From a virus: a stretch of 64,000 nt of DNA. This document shows positions 47,228 through 56,233 of the stretch, piece after piece. How positions within the stretch are numbered: the stretch's first letter is position 1; each line of letters opens with the position of its first letter. The DNA lies in the IMG/VR virus record IMGVR_UViG_3300045974_000132, positions 155,740 to 219,739 of that record. One strand, written 5' to 3'. The notes under the pieces were generated by a model. It was not told the origin of the DNA. It searched no databases and saw nothing but the letters and a program-made list of their open reading frames with translations. The position numbers were made by a program, and so were the translations under genes.

Positions 47228-47590
47228 TTAAGAGGATATGCGCTGCGTAACAGTTGCCCCGTTCTCAAGGTCTTCAGAAACCTCAACAGAACAATTGCGA
47301 ACACCGTAGCAGGAGTTCAAATACCCGATCACATTATGTGCAATCATTTCACAAGATCGGTGTTGCAGATCAGTACCTGTTAAGAACTTATCCAGCCCAC
47401 GTTTGACCAAGATGAACTCAAGTTCACGATCATCATGGAAGACTTCAATAGTTGCCTTCACATGAAAGATGTGTCGGTGAGGGCTACGAAGGAATGCTAC
47501 TTCATCAGGGGCATCTGGGTAGCAATGAATGCCTTCAAAAGAAGTAGTAACAAAGATCGTAGTATGGCAGGAAGTAATCACAGGGACCAT
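47228..47590 (-). CDS. queD: QueD/6-pyruvoyl-tetrahydropterin-synthase-like protein
   Basis: 120 aa from ATG 47590. FEGIHCYPDAPDEVAFLRSPHRHIFHV matches the QueD/PTPS fold with its zinc-binding His set (first His then H-x-H). QueD makes carboxytetrahydropterin, an early precursor of 7-deazaguanines. This short phage type is often only a distant homologue, so catalytic activity is uncertain. The DpdA-like gene 4 kb away makes a DNA 7-deazaguanine pathway plausible. Confidence 0.65.
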   Translation of the reverse strand: MVPVITSCHTTIFVTTSFEGIHCYPDAPDEVAFLRSPHRHIFHVKATIEVFHDDRELEFILVKRGLDKFLTGTDLQHRSCEMIAHNVIGYLNSCYGVRNCSVEVSEDLENGATVTQRISS

Positions 47591-48531
47591 TTGTCAGCCT
47601 CAATGTGTTTGAAGAACTCAATAGTTTTCAGAACGCCATCTTCTAAGGGCAGATACAGACGCTTAGAAAAGACACGCTTATACTTAGACAAGTCAGGCTT
47701 ACGCACTTTGGGATCATCCGCCGGTAGGTCTTTGTGGATGAATTGATCGAACTTAGTTAAGCGCCCTACAATATCTGCAAGTTGCTCAATTGTAAACTCT
47801 TGGTCATTGCCTAAGTTCATCGGCCCATAGTTGTTATCGTTTGTCATGACCTGCCAGAGCATATCAATCATATCACTAACGTAACAGAAGCTACGAGTCT
47901 GCTCACCTGAACCATAGATTGTAATAGGCTTGCTTTCGAGAGCTTGAGTGATAAAGTTTGAAACTACCCGTCCGTCGTTGTAGGCCATGTTAGGCCCATA
48001 AGTGTTGAACAGTCGAACAACACGGATATCAACGTTGGTAGTACGCTTATAATCTGCACAAAGCGTTTCAGCAGCCCGCTTACCTTCATCGTAGCAAGCA
48101 CGTGGGCCAGTGATACTTACGTTGCCGTTGTACGACTCAGGCTGCGGATGTACTTCAGGGTCACCGTAAACTTCAGAAGTAGAGGTGAACAGCATACGTG
48201 CGCCTGTCTTGTTGGCAAGATCAAGCATGTTTTTCGTGCCGATAACAGAAGTCATCAACGTCTTAATCGGATCACGCGAATACCACTCAGGGCTTGCAGG
48301 ACAAGCTAAGTGATATATGTAATCCAGATCAGACAGATAGAAACCAGTATCACAAACATCCAAATTGATGAAGTGAAAGTTCTTATGTTGCAGGAAGGGC
48401 TTAATGTTAGCACCCGATGAACAGCTAAGGTTGTCCAAACAGAACACTTCATTGTTGGGATTGCAGAGCAGTCGATAGCAAAGATTACTACCTAGAAAAC
48501 CTGCACCGCCTGTTACTAGAATGCGTGACAT
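47578..48531 (-). CDS. UDP-glucuronate decarboxylase-like epimerase
   Basis: 317 aa from ATG 48531. N-terminal GGAGFLGSNL binds NAD; LACPASPEWY, TSTSEVYGDPEVHPQPE and GPRACYDEGKR are the hallmark of UDP-xylose synthase, with the Tyr-x3-Lys pair. It should convert UDP-glucuronate to UDP-xylose. Flanked by a glycosyltransferase and the modification genes, it likely supplies a pentose donor for phage DNA or a capsid or host glycan (inference). Confidence 0.9.
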   Translation of the reverse strand: MSRILVTGGAGFLGSNLCYRLLCNPNNEVFCLDNLSCSSGANIKPFLQHKNFHFINLDVCDTGFYLSDLDYIYHLACPASPEWYSRDPIKTLMTSVIGTKNMLDLANKTGARMLFTSTSEVYGDPEVHPQPESYNGNVSITGPRACYDEGKRAAETLCADYKRTTNVDIRVVRLFNTYGPNMAYNDGRVVSNFITQALESKPITIYGSGEQTRSFCYVSDMIDMLWQVMTNDNNYGPMNLGNDQEFTIEQLADIVGRLTKFDQFIHKDLPADDPKVRKPDLSKYKRVFSKRLYLPLEDGVLKTIEFFKHIEADKWSL

Positions 48532-49724
48532 TACAATCTTCCTTGTGTTAGAGCATAACAGATTTGAGTATCACCGATGTAGTGTTCCATGAGCATACCG
48601 GACTGCTGCAATAGACCATTACTTCCATAAGAAGGATCATCAAACTGCGTAAGCATTTCCTTGATCTTATTAACCAATTCTTCTTTATGGGCAAGATAAC
48701 TTTCAAAGCTAAGTGTCCATTCAGAAGGATACAAGAAACGTTTGAAGTACATTTCGGAGTACGACAAACGATCAGGGCTTAGAGACATGGCACCTGCAAA
48801 GATAGCTTCTGTCTGTGCAATACCGTAAGTCTCCTGCAGTGCTGCGGAGAATACAAGCTTGCTGCGACCTAGAAGATCATGATACTCGGGTTTAGTCAGT
48901 TGCTTTTCCTGACACACAATAAACTTGTAGTCCTCATATCCAGGTTCATTAGCAAACGTGTTTTCAAGGTCGTAGAAGATTTCAATTTGCTTCTCAGGAG
49001 CAATACGATGTGGGAAGAGAATGATGTTCTCTTTAGGCTTTACACTGTAGGGCGCAAGCTTATCAAACAGATACGAATTCGGATAGCCTACCCGCAGAAT
49101 CTTTTCACGAAGACTTGCCTGTGTTTCGTCACCCGCTAGTAGGTAGTCCCTTAGCCTTGAGAAGAATAGCTTGATATAAGCCTCGGTAGTGAATAGGTTT
49201 ATATCAATAGCGTGAAACAAAGATGCTTCAAAAGCAGGAGCCCATTCACTCTTGATCTTACGCCCTAAGAAGTCATTGGGGTCATGCCAACCCGCGTGCC
49301 ATTGCCCAACAATAGTAACAGGGATGTCAAGCAAGTCCGACATGTAGCGCACTTGGATGATTGCAGGATTCCAAGCATCTGTGAAGTAGAACACATCGCC
49401 AGGCTGAACACGATCATTATGGAAGTGATCTGCAATCTTTTGAGCCTGTGAAGACTTCCAAACATTCGTAGAAGCAAAGTTAATGAAGGCACCAGTAGAA
49501 GCATCTTGCGTAGGCATATCGCCTTCGATGTTAACCAAACGGACCTCGGGTGTATTATACTCACGGAAGTGGGCATAGTGCCACGCATCATCTTGGCGCA
49601 AAAACTTGATGTTGTTTTGAGCGCAATACTTTTCAATCATTGCAGGGATGTGATCTGCCCACTCATACGTGTAACGAGTTTCAATCTTTTCCAGTGGCAC
49701 CAGCCAGATTGTTTTCATAGTCAT
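48531..49724 (-). CDS. Glycosyltransferase, GT-B/GT4-like
   Basis: 397 aa from ATG 49724; its stop overlaps the epimerase start. The C-terminal half shows LFPHRIAPEKQ and SKLVFSAALQETYGIAQTEAIFAGAM, the nucleotide-sugar-binding E-x7-E pattern of GT4 enzymes. The coupling to the UDP-pentose synthase suggests a UDP-xylose-type donor. The acceptor is unknown; DNA bases are possible. Confidence 0.82.
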   Translation of the reverse strand: MTMKTIWLVPLEKIETRYTYEWADHIPAMIEKYCAQNNIKFLRQDDAWHYAHFREYNTPEVRLVNIEGDMPTQDASTGAFINFASTNVWKSSQAQKIADHFHNDRVQPGDVFYFTDAWNPAIIQVRYMSDLLDIPVTIVGQWHAGWHDPNDFLGRKIKSEWAPAFEASLFHAIDINLFTTEAYIKLFFSRLRDYLLAGDETQASLREKILRVGYPNSYLFDKLAPYSVKPKENIILFPHRIAPEKQIEIFYDLENTFANEPGYEDYKFIVCQEKQLTKPEYHDLLGRSKLVFSAALQETYGIAQTEAIFAGAMSLSPDRLSYSEMYFKRFLYPSEWTLSFESYLAHKEELVNKIKEMLTQFDDPSYGSNGLLQQSGMLMEHYIGDTQICYALTQGRL

Positions 49725-49726
49725 GG

Positions 49727-49906
49727 TTATTTAATCTCAGGAATGCACATCATCAAAGCTTTATGGGCTTCTTCAACGTGACGGACGTAAACTACTACTC
49801 CATCATTCATATCATTGATTGCTGCCTTCGTACAAGCCAGTTGAACATCAGTAGGCGTTATAGGAAGCAGAGCGTATTTTGTTTCGTCGTAGGTGATTGT
49901 TTTCAT
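49727..49906 (-). CDS. Small hypothetical protein (59 aa)
   Basis: ATG 49906 inside the end of the HAD gene; weak ribosome-binding site. Unknown. Confidence 0.5.
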   Translation of the reverse strand: MKTITYDETKYALLPITPTDVQLACTKAAINDMNDGVVVYVRHVEEAHKALMMCIPEIK

Positions 49907-50316
49907 AAGATGCAAAGATCGGACAGAGTTAGTACCGCTATGTTAGGGCGCAATTCTGCTATGCGTGATGCGATCTTCTCACAGCTTTCTACAAAGATGG
50001 TAATATTGTTTTCGTCGATAGCGTTTACTTTGAATAGAGCAGACTCTTCTGTATCCAAAACCTTATCTTCAGAATTATGTACGACACGGCACCGCAATTG
50101 GAAATAATTCTGTGCCCAAATATAAGTATCGTGATAGTCAGAAGACGGACGACCTGTAACAATGTAGAAGTGTTCATGCTGCGGTATGAACAAAGGCTTC
50201 AGATGATACCTAGCCTTAACTACCGACATTAATTGTTCTTGTGATAAACCTTCTACGTTAATGTCAGGGCATAATATTCCGTCAAGATCATACCCATAAA
50301 TGTCAGCTAGTCCCAT
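49903..50316 (-). CDS. HAD-superfamily phosphatase-like protein
   Basis: 137 aa from ATG 50316. YGYDLDGILCPD is HAD motif I (Asp-x-Asp), IVTGRPSSD motif II. The small size suggests a nucleotide or sugar phosphatase such as those in base-modification pathways; substrate unknown. Coupled to the phosphoribosyltransferase. Confidence 0.78.
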   Translation of the reverse strand: MGLADIYGYDLDGILCPDINVEGLSQEQLMSVVKARYHLKPLFIPQHEHFYIVTGRPSSDYHDTYIWAQNYFQLRCRVVHNSEDKVLDTEESALFKVNAIDENNITIFVESCEKIASRIAELRPNIAVLTLSDLCIL

Positions 50317-50773
50317 ATTTACTACTCCCTTCGCTAAACAAATTCTTATCGCCTACTGTTACTTTACAGCTTTCTTCATTTGGCATAATAAGCCATTTGT
50401 CTTTAGCAACTTCTCCGACTAAATCTACTTCGTAGTCACCTACCTGGAATACCGCAGAGTACATAACTTCTTTGTTAGGGAAGAATTTGTCAAGGTAGTA
50501 TTTAACTAGATCGAATGTACGTCCTTGATCGACCATGTCATCGACGACCAACAATCGTTGAAATAGGTCTAGACCTGCCGATTGGGTCATATGACCATAT
50601 CGAATAATAAAAGCAATAGGTAGGTTCAATGCTTTAGCAATGATATGGGAAGCAGTCATGCCCCCGCGGGCAATACAAAGTACAGCGTCTGGCCTAAACA
50701 GTTGAGCCTGCTCTGACATGCTCAAACAAAGAGCTTTAAACTCAGTGTAAGGAACTTCATAAGGTTGGATCAT
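50303..50773 (-). CDS. Phosphoribosyltransferase
   Basis: 156 aa from ATG 50773. LLVVDDMVDQGRTF is the PRPP-binding motif, ARGGMTASHIIAK the pyrophosphate loop. Closest in layout to xanthine/guanine-type enzymes. It could salvage a modified purine or attach ribose to an unusual base. Confidence 0.85.
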   Translation of the reverse strand: MIQPYEVPYTEFKALCLSMSEQAQLFRPDAVLCIARGGMTASHIIAKALNLPIAFIIRYGHMTQSAGLDLFQRLLVVDDMVDQGRTFDLVKYYLDKFFPNKEVMYSAVFQVGDYEVDLVGEVAKDKWLIMPNEESCKVTVGDKNLFSEGSSKYGTS

Positions 50774-51618
50774 ACATAGTCCACTGCGATAGGAAAGTCA
50801 GGTAGTGCTAAACGAGTCTCTACCTGACGTTGATAGAAGTCACTATGATCTTCCAGATTATCACTCCAGTCGAACGTCTTCATACCTACATGCTCAATAT
50901 AAGCACCAAGCATCAAGTAGATAGGGACTTTGTTCTCGACCAGAGCTTCTTGGATCATGCAGTCATAGCCGCGCATACCTTTCTTCCAATTACTCATTGA
51001 CTCAAGAACAGACCAAGCACAATTGTTGTAATGGAAGAGGAAGAATCTAACAGGAATTATCCAGCCGTTGCTGATATAGTCAGTACGAATAACTTCTGTT
51101 TTATCCGTAGCCCATTTCTGGTGAGCAACGCTCTTGATACCAAAACGTTCAACGAAAGGAACAAGATGGTGCATATAACGAAGCTCATTACTCCAGTCGT
51201 CATAGCTATGAACATTCATAACGTCAACCGCCGCGCACGTTATAACTTTGTTCTTACAGAAGCCTTGACGAATAGCATACTGAAGCAACGCCAACGTCTT
51301 GTAAGGAAATATATGGTCATCATCAACATTGAATACCAGATCAGTAGTAAGCAGTTCCCTTATAACGCGTGCCTTCGATTGAGCAACAGACAGTTCCGGT
51401 GAATGATTATGAATAACAAGAGTATTGTTATTAGCTTGGGCAATTTGCTGAAGCAAATAAAGATGCTCAAAGGTATCAGAATCATACTGGAAGCAAACAT
51501 GCCATCTAACGCATTCAACGTTGCTCAGAATGTTTGCCATTGTTGCAAATAACTCTGTCTTACGCCCTTGCCCTGTAACAGTCAGCAAGTTAAGAGCCAT
51601 GCCTCTGAAGTTTATCAT
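50770..51618 (-). CDS. Glycosyltransferase, GT-A/GT2-like
   Basis: 282 aa from ATG 51618 overlapping the previous gene. TTDLVFNVDDDHIFPY has the DxD metal-nucleotide motif of GT-A enzymes, preceded by a Rossmann-like strand order. Acceptor unknown. Confidence 0.78.
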   Translation of the reverse strand: MINFRGMALNLLTVTGQGRKTELFATMANILSNVECVRWHVCFQYDSDTFEHLYLLQQIAQANNNTLVIHNHSPELSVAQSKARVIRELLTTDLVFNVDDDHIFPYKTLALLQYAIRQGFCKNKVITCAAVDVMNVHSYDDWSNELRYMHHLVPFVERFGIKSVAHQKWATDKTEVIRTDYISNGWIIPVRFFLFHYNNCAWSVLESMSNWKKGMRGYDCMIQEALVENKVPIYLMLGAYIEHVGMKTFDWSDNLEDHSDFYQRQVETRLALPDFPIAVDYV

Positions 51619-53006
51619 TTCAGTTGATTCTCCAAGCTAGCCAGCAGATTAGAAGTACGCTCATACAATTCCTTCTGCGAAGACTTTTCAGAAGTAGAGG
51701 TTGTATCGAACAAAGACTGCGGTATGTCATCAGACTGACGCCAGTTGTTAATATGGCGCGCATACTTCTTCTGAGCTTCCTTAAGACCGTGCTGTGTAAC
51801 CACATCAATGTAATCGAGAGCCAGCTTAACGTCAGCTTTGTTCTTGATGTTCTTCAGTTGGAGTATAACGTACTTGTTATACTCATGAGGAGTAAGGTGT
51901 CGACAGGCTTCCTGAAGAGACTGGGTATATCGAGCCATCTGAATCGCATTGTGCAGCGCCAAAAATCCATTGAAGCGATTATGGCCGAATGCAAATATAT
52001 CCCGATACTTGATTGCTCCGCACACTGGGCAACTGCAATTTAGATGCAAAGCAGGGTTTGAGATACTACCTGCTTTAGTTCCGTATGCTTGCCTACTCAT
52101 AATGTGTTGCTCATTCATCTGAATATGGTAGACGTTATTCAGAGAGGCTTGAATGTGACTGGTACTGTCGCTAGTGATATGAGGAGGATTGTCACCGCTG
52201 TTTGCAATCTTAACCAGCAGAGCCAGATAAGACATATCAAACACACCTAGTGCGTGATATTGCTTATAGCGATACGACCCACCTTCAATGATCTCATATA
52301 ACGTGTTGACACCTGTGAGGGGCTTTTGTAGAAGAAGACCGCCGATAGCAACCCGCGGAATACGTTCGTCTTCAACAATGTCCCGATACTTTTTGCGATC
52401 TTCAACGCTGCCTCCGTGAAATATATTGATTAGCTCTAAGCCCTTACGCCCATTCTTCAGCATAACCTCATTGTTCTTACGCTGGAGAAGTGCTGCTCGT
52501 TTAGCGATCTTGTCATCCTTAATCCACAACGGAATGTCAAGTACCATACCTGCATCGACGTTCTTGTTGTAGAACTCAACCAAGTCTTTCGGATGAATCA
52601 GTCCAGCTACTTCCCGTGCTAATTGCAGACCGCCGCTGTCAGAAAGAATTTGAACTTTCTTTGCACTAGCAGGCAGGGAATCACGATTGATAGCTTCACT
52701 ATTGTTATGCGTGAAGTTGGTCATGAAGTAGTCGATACCAATACCTGCGCCAAGATCATCACGGAAGGTATTTAGATCGAGACACAGATCAAAGGATTCA
52801 TTCGGATAGAACGCATCATCGTTGAATGAGTCCCGGACGAACACGAATTCCCGATCAGGACAATCATACCAGATATAGTTCTTATCTACCCGTTTAATGG
52901 TGATTTCGTTAGACTTTGTTTTCTTGTATTTGACATAGATAGTCAAGCCGCCATAATTCTGAAACAAGTTGGCGGCCGCCACAAACCGATAGCCGTTGAA
53001 GTCCAT
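51615..53006 (-). CDS. dpdA: DpdA-like DNA/tRNA-guanine transglycosylase
   Basis: 463 aa from ATG 53006. ILSDSGGLQLAR (general-base Asp123), VLDIPLW (Asp157), ELINIFHGG, VAIGGLL and ITSDSTSHIQ match tRNA-guanine transglycosylase, and CSCPVC plus LALHNAI give its Zn site (Cys-x-Cys-x2-Cys...His). The overall length and insertions fit phage DpdA enzymes, which replace guanine in DNA with 7-deazaguanines. QueD-like protein, two glycosyltransferases and a phosphoribosyltransferase next to it suggest further decoration of that base. Confidence 0.84.
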   Translation of the reverse strand: MDFNGYRFVAAANLFQNYGGLTIYVKYKKTKSNEITIKRVDKNYIWYDCPDREFVFVRDSFNDDAFYPNESFDLCLDLNTFRDDLGAGIGIDYFMTNFTHNNSEAINRDSLPASAKKVQILSDSGGLQLAREVAGLIHPKDLVEFYNKNVDAGMVLDIPLWIKDDKIAKRAALLQRKNNEVMLKNGRKGLELINIFHGGSVEDRKKYRDIVEDERIPRVAIGGLLLQKPLTGVNTLYEIIEGGSYRYKQYHALGVFDMSYLALLVKIANSGDNPPHITSDSTSHIQASLNNVYHIQMNEQHIMSRQAYGTKAGSISNPALHLNCSCPVCGAIKYRDIFAFGHNRFNGFLALHNAIQMARYTQSLQEACRHLTPHEYNKYVILQLKNIKNKADVKLALDYIDVVTQHGLKEAQKKYARHINNWRQSDDIPQSLFDTTSTSEKSSQKELYERTSNLLASLENQLK

Positions 53007-53043
53007 ATCAACTCACTTTATGAAAGGGATTATATACATACAG

Positions 53044-53051
53044 TTTACAGT
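53044..53051 (-). promoter_or_regulatory. ACTGTAAA promoter element
   Basis: AAAACTGTAAACTGTATG on the minus strand, 38 nt before the DpdA start. Confidence 0.45.
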
Positions 53052-53070
53052 TTTCTCTTTTTGCGGACAT

Positions 53071-53096
53071 GGAAAAGGGTAGCTCAAAGGCTACCC
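53071..53096 (-). terminator. Rho-independent terminator
   Basis: Minus strand TTGGGTAGCC-TTTGA-GCTACCCTTTTCC after the nuclease gene stop; a promoter element follows at once. Confidence 0.8.
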
Positions 53097-53117
53097 AATT
53101 CTTTAAAGCTTTAAATC

Positions 53118-54059
53118 TTACAATACGACTAACGAATTGTCCTTCTTAGCTTTCTTGTAATCCCGGAAAGTGAGTTTAACAAACTTCTCAATCTTAGGAG
53201 TGAAGCACAAGGACTCTAATGGGCATCCTGTGAAGCCCTTGAAATGCTCATTGTAGTAGCCTATAGACTTACAGGGCTTGGTATCAATTAAGAATTCAAT
53301 GTCTTCCTTAGTCTGTAGATCCTGAATTACTTCATACTGTTCATCATACAATTCGCATTTCTTGATGATGGCTTTCTTGATAGTCTTTGTCACAGTTCCG
53401 GTAGAGACTTCGACCATAAAGGGATCATCACGCGCGACATATAGTAATGCCCAGCCCGCAATAACAATCTTGTACTTTTTCTCAATCAGGGCACAGTAGG
53501 TGAGAATCTGCGCTTTATTCTTAGCATAGGGAAATAAGCCTCCCTCCCGCTTGTGTCGACGGATGTTTTTAACGGAAGTTGTCTTGTAGTCGATTACCCA
53601 AAACTGACCACGACTATCTTCATACACCCCGTCGATGTGTCCAGACAGATGACGGAAAGCTTTGACTTCAAACTCTTCGTACTCCATTTCAGTCTTGCAC
53701 TTAGGGCAATTCTGTTTAACACCGAATTCGATAAAGTGATTACATTGCTTGTTGTAGCACTTCCAGTTGCCCCAAATCTTACCGTTCTGCCCTAGCCAGC
53801 GTTGAAAGACTAAGTGAGCAGCAGTACCGACGGACGTATAGAACTCTCGACCAGCATCTGCTTTCTCTGGGAGTTTCTTCTTAGGGTCTTGTTCTTTGAC
53901 CATCTTCTCGTAAGCTTTCTTAAGCCCACAAAAAGGAAAGCCCGATACTCGAAGCTTATCGTCCCTCTTTATCAGGTCGGCCAGCTCCGTTCGCATCGAC
54001 TTATCGAAGTAGCTGGATATCTCCCTTGATATAGAGAAGACAGGCGTTAGATTTGACAT
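53118..54059 (-). CDS. Cas4/RecB-like PD-(D/E)XK nuclease
   Basis: 313 aa from ATG 54059. SGHIDGVYEDSRGQFWVIDYKTTSV is the PD-(D/E)XK core (His, Asp, then Asp-x-Lys), followed by QILTYCALI (motif Q-x3-Y). The N-terminal zinc-ribbon pair (CYNKQCNHF...CPKC) and terminal CPLESLC may bind metal or an iron-sulphur cluster as in Cas4. A recombination or end-resection role beside primase and Mre11 is plausible. Confidence 0.85.
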   Translation of the reverse strand: MSNLTPVFSISREISSYFDKSMRTELADLIKRDDKLRVSGFPFCGLKKAYEKMVKEQDPKKKLPEKADAGREFYTSVGTAAHLVFQRWLGQNGKIWGNWKCYNKQCNHFIEFGVKQNCPKCKTEMEYEEFEVKAFRHLSGHIDGVYEDSRGQFWVIDYKTTSVKNIRRHKREGGLFPYAKNKAQILTYCALIEKKYKIVIAGWALLYVARDDPFMVEVSTGTVTKTIKKAIIKKCELYDEQYEVIQDLQTKEDIEFLIDTKPCKSIGYYNEHFKGFTGCPLESLCFTPKIEKFVKLTFRDYKKAKKDNSLVVL

Positions 54060-54076
54060 AGTTGTGTTATCCAGAT

Positions 54077-54084
54077 ACTGTAAA
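54077..54084 (+). promoter_or_regulatory. ACTGTAAA promoter element, plus strand
   Basis: ATACTGTAAAAGTAATG in the divergent gap between nuclease and primase genes. The start of the plus-strand replication operon. Confidence 0.48.
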
Positions 54085-54106
54085 AGTAATGTACTTGATT
54101 CAAATT

Positions 54107-55165
54107 ATGGTCGATGTAAAAATGGCACAAGACATAGACAACTTCGATGTGATTAGGGACGCTCTTCATCAGTATGGAGGACGGCAGAAGCCTGCAGGCG
54201 ATTGGAGAATGATTCAATGCCCATTCCCTGACCACAATGACGGTGGACCTTCATGTGGCGTGTATATGCGGCGTGACGGTAGAGCTAAATTAGGATTCTT
54301 CAACTGTTTGGGCTGCGGGAAGAAAGGCGGATGGAATACATTAGCAGGCGTTGCAAATCTCCCGACAATCCAAGAATGGAATAATGCGGAAAAAAGCGTC
54401 GGTGAAGTAATCTCTAAAGCAGATGAAGAAAGTTTGCTGGGTGATCAAAGTTTGACAGTACGCCGAGTGCTTAAAATAATGAAGTGTGAAGAAGCGCAGC
54501 CCTGGCCTGAGAATATACCTTGGCGTGGATTCAAAGGTAATCTACTTCGCTTGGTAGGCGGTCTGATTATCAATGACTACTACAATGATTCTATTGCAGC
54601 TTTATTCCCTGTACGCATCGCAGGTAAAGTCAGAGGCGCTGTCAAAGCAGTATATGAGAAGAAGACTAAAGAGCAGTTAGGTTATATCACAATGTCAGGA
54701 GAATGGGTAAACAGTTACGGACTGTTCCCATTTGAGTTTACCAAGAAGTTGATTGATAAATATCATTACAACTTTGTGATATTGGTTGAAGGGCCACGTG
54801 ATGCACTTCGCTTATTGAAGCTCGGAATTCCAGCACTAGCTGTGTTAGGTGCAAATACGATCGGTCGTACTAAAGCTCTTTACATTAGCAGCTTAGGCGT
54901 AGATACATATTATGTTATGCCTGATAATGATATGGGCGGTACAAAACTGTGGAAGAATCTGAAGGAAGCTCTAGGTAGAAAGAAATGCAATGTAAAGCAG
55001 TTGAAGCTTCCGAAAGAAAAAGGAGAGGACGGTAAAGTAATAAAGATGGATCCGTTCAATGCCCCACGTGAGGTAATATCTAATTTAAAGACTCTGTTGA
55101 GAGAACGTCACGGCTGGGCTAATGAAGACATATATGCAATTCAGACGCGAAAGGTTGGTGTATGA
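54107..55165 (+). CDS. DnaG-type primase (CHC2 zinc and Toprim)
   Basis: 352 aa from ATG 54107 (ATG 54122 is also possible; no strong ribosome-binding site for either). Residues 38-70, CPFPDH...C-x2-C (CLGC), are the CHC2 zinc site. Toprim motifs are LVEGPRDALRLL (Glu228) and MPDNDMGG (Asp273, Asp275). Size equals stand-alone phage primases; no helicase domain is fused. It should make RNA primers for lagging-strand synthesis. Confidence 0.92.
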   Translation: MVDVKMAQDIDNFDVIRDALHQYGGRQKPAGDWRMIQCPFPDHNDGGPSCGVYMRRDGRAKLGFFNCLGCGKKGGWNTLAGVANLPTIQEWNNAEKSVGEVISKADEESLLGDQSLTVRRVLKIMKCEEAQPWPENIPWRGFKGNLLRLVGGLIINDYYNDSIAALFPVRIAGKVRGAVKAVYEKKTKEQLGYITMSGEWVNSYGLFPFEFTKKLIDKYHYNFVILVEGPRDALRLLKLGIPALAVLGANTIGRTKALYISSLGVDTYYVMPDNDMGGTKLWKNLKEALGRKKCNVKQLKLPKEKGEDGKVIKMDPFNAPREVISNLKTLLRERHGWANEDIYAIQTRKVGV

Positions 55166-55470
55166 GTTCTTGGATTCTTGAAATAGATACTGATTCAGAC
55201 TGTTGGTTGAACTTTATAAATCCTGTAAATAATGAAGAGAACAAGTTAAGATCAAGAATAAGGGCAGAATTTAACGGAGCTACGCATTTAACAAAGCTAT
55301 TCAGTTTTCTTGATACGCTAGAGGTTGTAGATAGGCCAGATAAAGAAGGTTGTGCAGTAGAATTAAAGCGCTACCTAAAACAGTTACGCAGAGTCAAAAG
55401 TGAAGACTTCCGCAAGGGTGGAAACATCACAGTCTCTTATAAGAAGTTGGTTGTTGAATTTTCAATATAA
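55162..55470 (+). CDS. Hypothetical protein (102 aa)
   Basis: ATG 55162 overlaps the primase stop (ATGA), AAAGG site. Basic C-terminal half; no recognised motif. Confidence 0.65.
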   Translation: MSSWILEIDTDSDCWLNFINPVNNEENKLRSRIRAEFNGATHLTKLFSFLDTLEVVDRPDKEGCAVELKRYLKQLRRVKSEDFRKGGNITVSYKKLVVEFSI

Positions 55471-55479
55471 GGATTAATT

Positions 55480-56169
55480 ATGTCAATAAAAAGCGACAAG
55501 TGGATTACAAGGATGTGTTCTCCGAACGGGGAAGAAGGAGAGCGCTACGGTAACGACGGTGAGATACTAGTACCGGGTAGGGAATCACGTTTACCAATGA
55601 TCTGGCCGTTCGAGCCTAATCAAGTACGTTCGCGGGAAGCACCGGTAGTGTATAGCCCAGGGTCAAACTTGCATGACGATCTGTACCGAGGACCACGGCC
55701 TGTTATAAGCTACGGCTGTTCCTCTTACGGTTACGACATTCGCTGCGGCCGTGAGTTCAAGATATTCACCAACATCAATTCATCAATCATTGATCCAAAG
55801 AACTTTGACCCAAAGTGTTTTGTAGATCACATTGGTGAATACTGCATAATCCCACCCAATTCGTTTGCACTAGCACGCACTGTTGAGTATCTTCGTATTC
55901 CTCGCGCTGTTCTGACTATTTGCTTAGGTAAGTCAACGTATGCGCGATGCGGTATCATTGTCAATGTAACGCCGTTTGAACCCGAGTGGGAGGGTTACGC
56001 TACACTGGAATTCTCGAATACAACACCCTTGCCTGCAAAGATTTATGCTAACGAAGGTTGTGCTCAGATCATGTTCTTCGAGAGCGATGAACAATGTGAA
56101 ACATCTTATAAGGATCGCAATGGAAAGTATCAGTGTCAAGAAGCATTGCCCGTAACACCAAAGCTGTAA
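55480..56169 (+). CDS. dcd: dCTP deaminase
   Basis: 229 aa. [32 protein letters not shown] and YATLEFSN contain the Dcd catalytic Ser-x3-Arg and the active-site Glu (TPFEPEWEG). [10 protein letters not shown] matches the trimer core. An N-terminal 75-residue extension is longer than usual. It converts dCTP to dUTP for thymidylate supply. Confidence 0.92.
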   Translation: MSIKSDKWITRMCSPNGEEGERYGNDGEILVPGRESRLPMIWPFEPNQVRSREAPVVYSPGSNLHDDLYRGPRPVISYGCSSYGYDIRCGREFKIFTNINSSIIDPKNFDPKCFVDHIGEYCIIPPNSFALARTVEYLRIPRAVLTICLGKSTYARCGIIVNVTPFEPEWEGYATLEFSNTTPLPAKIYANEGCAQIMFFESDEQCETSYKDRNGKYQCQEALPVTPKL

Positions 56170-56233
56170 CACCTGAGTTACATAACACAATACAATAGAA
56201 TCACTATAAACCCAAGCAATAAAGGTATAATCC

